Made by a program: the position numbers and the translations under genes
Source: Mastigias papua
Lineage: Eukaryota; Cnidaria; Scyphozoa; Rhizostomeae; Mastigiidae
DNA length: 64,000 nt
NCBI GenBank assembly: GCA_964019165.1
Contig: OZ025277.1
Coordinates: 9,967,534-10,031,533 of the forward strand
Direction: 5' to 3'
Shown here: positions 50,149-61,800 of the stretch, piece after piece
Layout: each line of letters starts with the position of its first letter
How positions within the stretch are numbered: position 1 is the stretch's first letter
The notes under the pieces: model-generated
What the model saw: the letters and a program-made list of their open reading frames with translations, nothing else
What the model was told of the DNA's origin: nothing
Databases searched by the model: none

Positions 50149-50590
50149 TGATATCACATTGATAATATCCTACCAACCATATCATGTATATTATATCAGA
50201 TCTTTTCGTAAATCTTATATCATATCATATATATTTTACCAATATCATATTATGTATCATACCAATCAACCAATAACACCATTTGTATCATACCGATCAT
50301 ATCAAATCAGCTGTATCTTATCATATCATATCAATCATATCATATCATTTCATATCATATCATATCATATCATATCATATCATATCATATCATATCATAT
50401 CATATCATATCATATCATATCATATCATATCATATCATATCATATATCATATATCATATATCATATACATATCATATCATATATAATATATTATATATCA
50501 TATCGTATCATATCATATTATAGCATGATAATCATATCATATCATATATCATCATAATCATATCATATATCATATATGATATCATACATA
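50149..50590. repeat. TCATA/ATATC pentanucleotide array
   Basis: Long run of TCATA units, densest at 50333-50440, with degenerate edges. Its left part (about 50240-50330) is almost identical to the left part of the array at 58350, including ACCAATCAACCAATA and ATCAGCTGTATCTTATCATA. Confidence 0.95.
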
Positions 50591-50718
50591 ACAAAATGCA
50601 TACTTGCGACATATGCTTGTTTTCAAGGGAAAGTAGAATCTTAGCTTTCTTTATGAAAATGAAAGAATACATTCAGATACTACAACGATTGAGAGTAGGG
50701 ATTTTTCTGTAATTTCAG

Positions 50719-50952
50719 TCTGTTTTGGAAAATATTTATAGAAGGTGCTTCTTAAGCATTACTTTTCAAAGTATCCAATATTATACCACAACGGAAAAGG
50801 CTGTGTTGCAACATGTTGTTAGTCTTATAGGCAGTATCATGTCTTTAGCAGAGTTCAAACTGCCATGGTTTTCCAAGATTTTATTACAAGCAGACGCTAA
50901 GCAATTTCTTTTTAATATAGAGAAGCACCATGAAAAGCTGCATTGTGTATAA
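50719..50952 (+). CDS. Candidate terminal exon of an unidentified gene
   Basis: An open segment after a good acceptor (ctgtaatttcag) encodes SVLENIYRRCFLSITFQSIQ to a C-terminus IEKHHEKLHCV with stop, followed 30 bases later by AATAAA repeats. I recognise no family and found no upstream exon in the BEL-filled region. It may be an orphan last exon or chance. Confidence 0.25.
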   Translation, partial: SVLENIYRRCFLSITFQSIQYYTTTEKAVLQHVVSLIGSIMSLAEFKLPWFSKILLQADAKQFLFNIEKHHEKLHCV

Positions 50953-50959
50953 TTCCTTT

Positions 50960-51713
50960 CTTGCCAAACCGTTTTGATAAAATAAATAAATAAATGCTTG
51001 TGGTTATTTTGAATCTTTCTTTATCAACAAAATGTGTTGCAAGACACAGACAAGTCTTCCCTTGCAGAGCTGTTTATATATTTGACATTCCTTTAACTGT
51101 TGCATACGTTAGTTAAGGAATTCTCCAAAGCACTGGCAAAATGTCGTTTTAAATGTTTGACAATGGCATTTTGCTTTAGAATTAATCATGTATGTTTGCT
51201 CTTTTCCCACCTTGATTCGTGTATTTCATTGCAAACTGTTGCATAAAGGGGCGATCTCCAAATTCATGTCGTAAAACATGAGCTACTTCAGTCCGCCCTA
51301 TCACGAAGCTTAAGTGTAGGATAACCAACGGCATTGGAAATGCTCTATTTAGCCCTCTCCTCCTTCTAGCGCCCCCACCATTACTGTATACCAGCAGTGA
51401 TGTGAAATAGATTGCAAATATTTATTTCTGATTTGAATCTACTCAATAGTTGTATTGAAGTTGAAAAGCAACAGATCAACAGATGACCGTCAGATACCTC
51501 TGTTTGACCCAGTTGTGTAGTTCTAGCTCAGCAAGGGCGCTCAAAACTGAATCCATATTTTGACACTTTTTAGACAACGCCCTTTAAGAAAAGTGCAAAA
51601 TTAATCAGATTTTTGTTAGATCTTCTACTGAATTCGTACCGAATTGTTATGAATATTTATAAGTGAGATACACCATTCCTAGATGGAAAATGATAGATTA
51701 AGGCTTAGTTTAA
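50960..51713. other. Intergenic, no gene seen
   Basis: AT-rich with an AATAAA cluster at its left end; nothing else is supported. Confidence 0.5.
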
Positions 51714-52220
51714 GGGGCCGGTCATTATTTATGACCGGGTTGGGGGCTGGAGAGAAAATGATGCGGTTGCTGAAAAAGTCAGTTGAGTTTGGTGGGGGTG
51801 GTAAAATAATTTTTGAACACAGGAATGATGTAAAAACTTACACCACGTTTAAGCATAAATACTAAGTCTAGAATTTCAAATGCAGAGATCACTAAGAGAT
51901 AATTGACCAGCTGACTGTATGAGTTTGAAGAAGTGGAAGCAAGGAGAATTAAATAGAAGGCCTGGCGTGCTGCAAAGTTTCTAGATGACATGAATGATGG
52001 GGCTCCAGTCTTGAATGAACGAATAGAACATACTTTTTTGAAGATAAACAAGAGCACTTCTTCGTCAATATAGAATATTTACTGCAGTATCCTGCAGTTT
52101 TGTTTTCTTTCGGTGGGGTAAAGAAAATTTGACTTAAGTAAATGGCGGTGTAAAATTCTTTGAGGGCACATAATGCTTTCTCTTCAGCCCCCACTCCGGA
52201 CATAAATAATGACCGCCTCC
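51714..52220. mobile_element. Harbinger-type MITE, copy 1
   Basis: The 507-bp element begins GGGGCCGGTCATTATTTATG and ends with the inverted form (CATAAATAATGACCGCCTCC). The inverted ends extend about 40 bp through a GGGGGC block. It is flanked by TAA at 51711-51713 and 52221-52223. A 3-bp TWA duplication and GG-starting ends are characteristic of PIF/Harbinger. It has no transposase. Confidence 0.85.
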
Positions 52221-52805
52221 TAAGTCATTGATATAAGTGTGACAAATCCCACTTAAACCTATTAGCTATTCCAAATCGAACGATACACTTCATATAAATT
52301 TTAAACCTGAAAATAGTTATCAAGGCCTAAATGCCAGTCTGTCGAGCCTCTCATCTAACAATAGTACTCCTACTATGAACTTTTTATGACATTTTGAACG
52401 GATCTAAGTTACCAGTTTTTTGAAAAAGTGGGAGTTGCATATCTTGATCAAAGTAGGAAAATGAAAGATACAGTTCAGCAACTTTGAAAGTCAGCGGGGA
52501 CTGTGCCCGCCAAAAGCTACTATAAATTTATCAATGCGCTGCACCCCCTGAACCCCTCTGTGCCCACCAATGCTACACCCCTGATTTAGTCCCGCTCTAG
52601 AAGTTCCAAAAGTCATTTTTACGGAAGAAACAGCACTAGTGTAAATACCCTTTCATCTATTGTTGTACAGGACACTCCAAGAGACTCATGGCTGTTGTGG
52701 ACGGGGGTATATCAAATGCTTTGATTAAGCCATAGAGTTATCAACAGAGTGTTATTTCTGACTTATGACCGTTGTCGTTTGTCTTTCGGTAAGGTGAGCT
52801 GCATC

Positions 52806-55800
52806 ATGAAGGTCGAGGTGTTAGTGAAGAGAAGGTTCAGATGCAGCGAAGGTCCCCATTGGGATCATGTGAACAACCGTCTACTTTTTGTAGATATACT
52901 TGGCAAGCAATGTCATGTGCTCGACTGGGATACAAATGAGGTGAGTCCATAGAACTTTTAGGCCGACGACATGATGCCATATGATGCGCGGTGATTTCGG
53001 TTGGTTCTGTGAAGGAGGACATTATAAGTACAGTCAACCTCACATAATTCGGATCACACGGGACTGGCTGATTTTGTCCGGATTACTGAAAATCCAGATT
53101 ACTTAGAAAACTTTGTCAGTGTTGCACGTTAATAGGAAACTAATTGGACTTAGCAATTCTGTCCGGAATATACAAAAATCCGGATAAAACCGATCCGAAT
53201 TATGTAAGGTTGACTGATCATTTTGTCAAAACACGTATTGCCTGCTCCAAAGCGGCACATTTCTCATTTGTTCTATAAAGACTTTTTCTTTTTCATGCAT
53301 ATTAATTGTGCTTTTATTCATTTAATTTTTACTTTTGTTTTACTGTCTTGGTAAGGGCTATTCTTGTGTGTATGAACCAGTTTATAAGTTCGTTAAACTT
53401 CGATAGGTAAGCCTGTATAAAGTAGCTGTTAGTTTAAAACTATTCAGGAATTTTGATGACTGCCATGAGTCAGCAGATATCAGTCGGCTGGACTGCAGAA
53501 AGCGAATGTGGACACTTCAACCTTTTGATATTTGACGGGGGATTGCACGTTGCGTTGCTAAAAACTAGCCGCTTTGGTTTGTTTTCCGCCGCATCCAATT
53601 CTATACAATTTTTGTTAACATCTCAGTTGGCGGCCAGTTCAACCTCTTGCTTTGCTTACAATACACTTCTGGGTGATTGTTTTAGGTGCAGCAATATGGC
53701 GAGGCCGCATAAAGAACGGGAAGGGGACGTTTGGAAACTAGGGCGTCGCGCGCGACTGTAGGGTATAGGGTGCCTCCTTATTAATGAGATTGGTAGACTT
53801 GTGGGAAAGCCCAATAGAAAATTAGGTAGAAGGTATACTAGAACTTGTTGGGCAAATCTATATTTAGCAGTGTTCTTCTTCGTGGAGCAACTAAAATAGA
53901 TAAGACACACTTTTTATAAGAATATAACACACTTTTTATAAGAATATAACACACTGTTTATAGGAATATAACCGAGTGCTACCAAGGCTCTAAACCGCTG
54001 AAATTTAAAAGCAATTTAAGAATAAGGCAAGGCTCCTGCTTCATCAAGACATAAACTTTTTGCTTCTTTGAGTTTTCAGTAGAAAACAACTTAGGTGTGA
54101 GCCTCACCTATTTGGTTTGGGAGTCATTTGGCTACGATGAGACTCAGCCGCTTTTTCGGGAGTGTAACACATTTTATTATAGAAGCATAGTCTATACAAT
54201 TATTGTTGCTTAAAATTTCTAAAATTTGAGAATAATTTGAGAACATTAAGACTATTAAGGCTCAGCAAAAGTTAGGTATTCTTATAAAACAGGTGTACTC
54301 GACACATGGATGTTTCTAGTTGTACATACACACCCATTGTAAGGTACGGCATTACTGAGTCAAATTTCAGTTTGAGAGATGGCTTTAAAGTCACTATAGA
54401 GAACAGACGTTAAAAGCATTTCTACCCCAGCGCACCCAACCACATTGACTCCTCCTCCGTCACTATCAAAGGTTATGACCCCCAAGTATACTCACTGTTC
54501 CCTGTAAGTGAATGTAAATTTGCTCGTGTTTCATTGCTCTGAAGGTGTAATCAAGACGCAACTTAAGAAAGGGGGTACTATCAATAAATGACCAATTTTG
54601 CGAAAGTTTCTGATGTCAAATTATTGCCTTACCCCCCTTCCCCTCCCAGTTAGATAGGGCAAACTTTGCTACCGTCTGTGGCTCAACGTCTTGATGACTT
54701 GAGTTGGGATTAGGAAATGCTGGATCTGTTGAGGTTTCTTACACGCACAATATTGATTTCATCTGTCTTTTTCTATCTAGAAGAGCATACCTTTATATAT
54801 AAGTGTTTCCCAAAGTTCTCACAGACATGGTGCTATCAATTTATCCGGGACATCAGCTCCAAACCTCCATTCTTCCCACCCCCCCCCCCCAGGTTCATAA
54901 CAACTGGTTTCTCTATTGAGTTCTGCTAGTTTAATTTTGTGCAAGCAATGTGGATTATTAGCATCCGGAAAGGACTCCCCGCGAAGAGGTAACATAGAAC
55001 CAGGGTTGGAAAATGGAAAACAAATACTGAGATAAGAAGTCTCCAAAAATTCTTTGCACATCTGTGGTTCTGCAGTGGTACAAGAGGAAGTGTGATTGTA
55101 TGGGACATTCTGTGCCAATGGAAAAAACAGTAAGGCACGCAAATGCTTGAAAATTTTCAGAACTGCTGATAAATGTGTAAAAATTTCCAAAAGAAGTTTT
55201 CAATCTGGTGAAATGGTTTAGGTTTTGCTATATGTCAAAGTTTCACCTTTGCAGTGACCCATGAGCCCTATGATTTTGTATTTTCTCCTATGCTTGTCCT
55301 ATGAGAATAAAATTGGTGTCAAATTAAAGCTTAGAGTCTGTAGATATCAGCTACTTCATTTAGAGACATATAAAATGTTAAAGAACTTCGGTACTATAAA
55401 GGCTAGAGCCCTGAACTCTCATTTTTCTATGTAAATATTCATGCCTTTGTTTTACGATGATGTTGACTCATCAATTGAGGAGATTGGTGTACCTCAATGC
55501 TCTTATCTTGGGCCTCTTCTCATGTACATTAGTGACCTCCTGTCCAAAATTCAAAGGTTTCCATGTTTGCTGTTGACAGGAGCCTTAGTCTCCCGCACAG
55601 AAACATTTCTCAGCTAAATGAGGCCATCAACAAAGATCTTAGGCAAGTTGACACATGGCTAAAAGGTAGCAAACTTTCACTCGGTTTCATAAAAACACAC
55701 TCTATGCTTATTTCCACAAGATGTCAACATAAAACTGTAGAAGGCAATAGTAAGTCTCGGTCGGAAGTTAAAGACTCGAGGTAACGAACTTGAGGTTGTT

Positions 55801-58800
55801 CAAAAACCTATATATCTTGGTGTACAAAGCGACAGTACTTTGGATTGGAAGAACCACATTAAGACAGTTTTGTCCAAGCTCTCTAACTCAATTGGCTTTT
55901 CTACCAGAAGAAACTCTTTAAACCTTCCACACTGGGATTGTTTTGCCACATTTCCGCTACTATTTTTCAGTCTGGGGGTGCTTTGGTGTGACTGAAATTA
56001 ATCAGTTGCAGAAATTGCAAAATCACACTATTCGCATTGTAACTGGCAGCAAGTTTGACTGCCCAGGCCTGCCACTTATTTGAAAACTTGACTGGAAGAC
56101 TATAAATGAGCTGATTACAATCGACTCTACTATTAGGGAGAGGTCATTATTTATGGTCGGGGTGGGGGCCGAAGAGAAAGTATTATGTACCATACAAAAT
56201 GTTTACCCCACTATTTGCTTAAGTCAATTTTTCTTTACCTCACCAATATAAAAGGGTAAACTGAGGCTGAATGATACTGCAGTAAATATTCTCTAGTGAA
56301 AAATAATTGCTTTTGCGTATTTTCAAACAAATATGCTTTTATTTGTTCATTCAAAACTAGAGCTCCACCATTGATGTCAACCAGTAACTTTGCAACATTC
56401 CATGCATTCTTCTCAATTTTCCTTGCTTCCTTTTCTTCAAACCCCTTTGTATTCAGCTGGTCAATTATCCTTAGTGATACATTTTTGCTTTATATTTGAC
56501 ATTCTGGACTTCGTATTTAGGCTTAAATATGGTTTATTATTTACCCTACCCTTGTATTCAAACTTATGTTACTACCTCACCACGTGCAACTTATTTTCAG
56601 TTACCCTACCATTTTCTCTTTAGCCCCCACCCCGGTCCTAAATAATGACCGCTCACTTATGGTTTTCAAATCTCTCCATAAGCTGACCTCAGAATATTTG
56701 TGCAAACATTTCACTAGAACATCTCTTCCTCTCTGCTGCGGAAAGCTGACATCCTCTCTAAATACTTTAAGGCAATGTATATGTGGAATGCTAACTTGAA
56801 TTACTGTTATTTTACCTTTCCCTTATTTATTTTATTGTACATACTTATTTTAGATTCTAGAGGTTTTTATTAGTATTTTTGAAAAGTTTGGTTTTATTTA
56901 TCTGTTGGAATTGTACCAGTTTAATTTAGTTTATAGATGTATACTTCAACTTTGTAGATTGTATAGTTGGGAGCCCCTTGAAAGTCAGCATTGCTGAAAG
57001 CCTACCCTCCTTAAATGTATCGAATGAATGTACGAATAAATAAATTAGTAAATAAATGAATGGATGGATGGATGGATGGATGGATGGATGGATGGATGGA
57101 TGGATGGATGGATGGATGGATGGATGAATGAATGAATGATTAGATTTTGTTATATTGTGCTAGAAGCGTGAGTGTTACAAGTCTCCAACCTAAAGTGGAC
57201 AACATTATTTATGGCGACGAGTAACAGCGACTGATTCCATTATAAAATGGCGAGTTCCTTACCAATTCAGCCAATACCTGAATTCAACCCTGATGCAGGG
57301 ATCGAAGGGGCAAAAACCCATAACCTTACTCAGAAACATGAAAAATGACCTAGAGTCAAGAGTTTTTAGCTCATTTAGCAGCATTTTTGAAGCTTAATTC
57401 TACAGATCTTATTATTTAAGGGGCGAGAAGCAATTAGACTTCTCCTTAAATTTGCATAACATTTTTATCATAAAACGGCCGTGGTTTTAAGGCTTTCTGA
57501 AGCATTACGCCTCCAGACCCTCAAGCCAATGGAACTCATTCAGCTTTCGGCATCCGCCACTGTAGTAGATGCCTTTCCAGACATAATTGGGAATAATTTC
57601 GAACTGGTTTGCTGAAAGAATGATTTTCAGTTTATTTGATTCATTTTCAGATTAAAAGTGTGAGTGGAATGACAAATATTGTAAATGCAGGTATTTCATA
57701 CACCAATATATTTTCGTGGTCGTAATATGGAAGTGGCACATTATCAAGTGTTATATTTAATCCATATGAAGCATTAATTGTATAAGTGACATATTACATC
57801 TATGTATCTATGCATCTATATATTCGTCAAATTTCATCGTGAATTAGATGGTCATTGAGATTCTCAACCTTTTTGTAGAGCCACATATTCATATTTGAAA
57901 ATTACGTGAGCATTGTTAATGAAAGAATTCCTATATACATTTTTGTTACATTATAGTTATTCCAAGAGAGAGCAACAAAGACGAGGTGATTATCTGTCAT
58001 GGGCTCAATTTCGAGGCTTTAAACCTAGAGGTACGTATGATGCAGAGTCTCTTACTGCTTTCAACAAGAGATTTCTCTTTTTTACTTTATTTTACAATCA
58101 TTATGGACTTTTCATCTTGATATTACTGTCCTTTACTACGTTTTTTGATTTAATTTTGCCTACGGATCAATTTATGTTTTTGACAAGCATTAGTTTCATA
58201 TGCTTCTTCTCATTAAGTTAATACCACTCAAAGTGAAATCGTATACCTTTTGAGGTCATGTTTTTCTTGAAATATGTAGTGTTTCCTTATTGTTTAGACT
58301 GGTAAGCGTGAAGTGATTGCACAAGTGGGTAAGTTTAATGCCTTCATATCAAGGCATATTATGTATCATACTAATCAACCAATAGCACCATTCGTATCAT
58401 ACCAATCATATCAAATCAGCTGTATCTTATCATATCAATCATATCAATCATATCATATCATATCAATCATATCATATCATATATCATATATCATATCATA
58501 TCATATCATATCATATCATATCATATCATATATCATATCATATACATATCATATCATATCATATCATATCATATCATATCATATCATATCATATCATATC
58601 ATATCATATCATATCATATCATATCATATATCATATCATATACATATCATATCATATCATATCATATCATATACATATCATATATCATATATATATCATA
58701 TCATATCATATCATATCATATCAATCATATCTATCATATCATATCATATCATATCATATCAATCATATCAATCATATCAATCATGTCATATCATATCATG

Positions 58801-61800
58801 TCATATCTCATATCATATAATTTATATCATATCATATCATATCATATCATATCATATCATATCATATCATATCATATCATATCATATCATATCATATCAT
58901 TCCAATGACAATCAATTTTTTCGGCGATAAAATGTTTTTTTCCAATGATAAACAACAGTGTAAAGTGATAAAGCTACTTAACTCTTAGAAAGCGCATTGA
59001 CATTACCCTTATAGCAAAAGGGTTCTTTTGATTGAGATATCAGTTGCGATATTACGAACAGTCACAAATCAATACTCAATCAATAACAATCACAGGTCAA
59101 TGCACAATCAATAATGATCACAAACCAATGCTCAAAATTCAATACTCAATCAATAGTGATCACAAATCAATGCTCAGACAATAGCAATCACAAATCAATG
59201 CTCAATCAATAATGATCACAAATCAATGCCCAAAAATCAATGCTCAATCAATTGTGATCACAAATCAATGCTCAAAAATCAATGCTCAATCAATAGTGAT
59301 CATAAATCAATGCTCAAACAATAGCAATCACAAATCAATGCTCAATCAATTAACTTTATAGAAAACCTCGTAGGAAACATTATAGAATACTGGTGTCACT
59401 CATATGAGAAGCACGATAAAGGATGTAATCAAGAGAACTTCAGCATGGCTCCACCCTTTACCCTCTTTTTCAGATAAATATGCAGTGATAAATTGCAGTG
59501 ATAAGTGTCCCAGGGAGTCAGACAATTGGCACTTTGCTGGATATGACATTTTTAGGCCTACCAGAATTGAACCAGCAAGAAGAGCTGAATAAAAGTACTT
59601 TAGATTTACATCAAGTATCATTTTAAATCCTACAATAAAAAATGAATATACCAATTTAGCCAGGTAGAGTTAATTTTAAGATACCTCGTTATTTTTCGCT
59701 TATTGAGAGATCTTGAAGTTCAGCATGTCATGCTTGTCTCCTTCTGCTACAAAAGTGCAGCTTCAGTTCTTCTCTTATAAGCAACATACATGTAAAAAGC
59801 CAAAAGATTTGAAACACCTACACTACTTAAGTACAACATCACTAAGGAAGTTTTCAATTTGGAACGTGTTTGTCACTGTGTAGATTTCAGAGTTTTGAAA
59901 CTGGTTCCATTCATTGCAGTAATATTTTTATGAACGTTTTGCAATCCACGTAGCAGGTGGTTATAGAGGAATTTCCGTTGAGACTAGTGTCCTGCCTTAA
60001 CATTTGACATTGACAATTTTTTCTTGTTTCTGTACAATTACTAGGGCTCTACATGTGTAGTTAACATTAAGGACCGTGTAGTACTGCAATGTGGTCAAAA
60101 GAGGTCCGACAATAAGGAACTTTAAACACCTAGGCCTAGAGCTTGCTTCTTTTTATAAAAGAGCGTGTAGTTACTTCTTTTTTGCTTACAACTAAGAACA
60201 TGATAACGAACTTCTACGTTCAGATACATTTATCTCATACTGTCCATTACAGATCAAGGGAGCTCCTTGAATGATGCCAAATGTGATGCTGTAAGTTAAA
60301 ATCCAAGCTAAATGCTATCATAAATGCTATTGTTTTCTAAACATCTACAGTAAACAGATAATTCGGAAGTAGCACTGTTCTGTCTGTGATTATGGGTTAC
60401 TCCTGTTTGAAATGTTAAAAGCTACAGTAGAAACCGACATGAAAGAACCACAGCTTTTAAGAACCTGTACCCTAAAATTTTCAAGATTCTTGTACCAAAG
60501 GTACGAAATTTTGACCTTGACTGTTTCAGCAGGAAAACCAGGAGCCTTCTTTCAATGGAGAATACCATTTCTCAATGCATACTGAGCAAACAGAGCGGAA
60601 TAATCGTCTGATTGGCTGAAATCGTTCGAATTTCCGCCATGTTGATTTTATGCAAATTAGCTTCACACCATTACTGAGCAGGAAATATTTTTATAATGAG
60701 TTAACAACTACCCATAATTATTTATTCATATGTCTTTTATACGAATATTTTTAGCCTAGGTCCATAAAAAGGAGGTTTTTTATGCCGGTTTTTACTGTAC
60801 TAGAGCCTATGAAGCAAAGTTCTTATTGACAGGTTGTTTATGCGGAGAACTAGGAAGTTGCATTCACTTTCTGAAAATGAATTGCATGACATAACTACGG
60901 GTGCTGCATTCCCCATCAGTTCATTCGACTCAGTTAGTTTTTCCTGGAAAATATGAGCTGGGTTATGTCTTGCACGGTGGCCTATTAGTAAAAATGAAAT
61001 CTTTGCTGTAGCCAGCTGCTTTGTCATGAAACAGCACTAAGTCATATTTTGATGATAGTCTGAATCCTAGCATGGAACGTTATTCAATGTTTTCTTTTCA
61101 ACAGGCTGGAAGAATTTGGGCAGGTTTGTTTCCTATTTTGGCTGTGTTTGTATAACTGTATGGTGGTAAATTTTTTTGGAAAACTTTGTTATTTCTTCTC
61201 ATTTTACAAACCACTGCTTAGTTGTGCGGCTTTTTGAGTCCAGACATATACAGTATACATATGTTTAGGACTCACATAGTTTTTTATTCTTTTTGTGGAA
61301 AAGAAAGCTAGAATAGGAAGAAATTTGTAATTATCTGCATTGTTGCTCATATCTGCTTGTTTTGAATATGTATTGTATTAGCATTTGAACTTTTCTAAAT
61401 AAATAAAATAAATATATCATTTAATATTGGGCAGTGTTGATAAAGCACCTTCAACCGCGCGTACACTTCAGTCTTCAACTTTTAGGGACTTTTGCAGAGA
61501 AGTCTTCAGACAAAAATCCAAATCCAAGAAAAGGTGCCATGGTATGATTGCTTGGTCTATTGAAAATATGTATAAATGAAGTCTATTGTATATTCCCAGC
61601 CCATACCCACAACGTGCTGCATTGTCTTCGTTGGCTTCTACAACTGGGGCGATAAGTTGATTTGACTTGATTTCATTTGGTTATAGAGGGCAGCCCTTCA
61701 GCAATTTGTGATTTCCAAGGGTCCCTCATAAGTGTGAGATAATATCTCTTTTGAAGAGATTGGGGACTTTCAGTGAGTAACAATTCGTTTGCTTTCAGTG

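Noticed and set aside
50159..50557. Open frame of YHIIS repeats, also 58313-58930 and 42995-43511
   Set aside because: Translation of TCATA arrays; no start context, splice signals or family.
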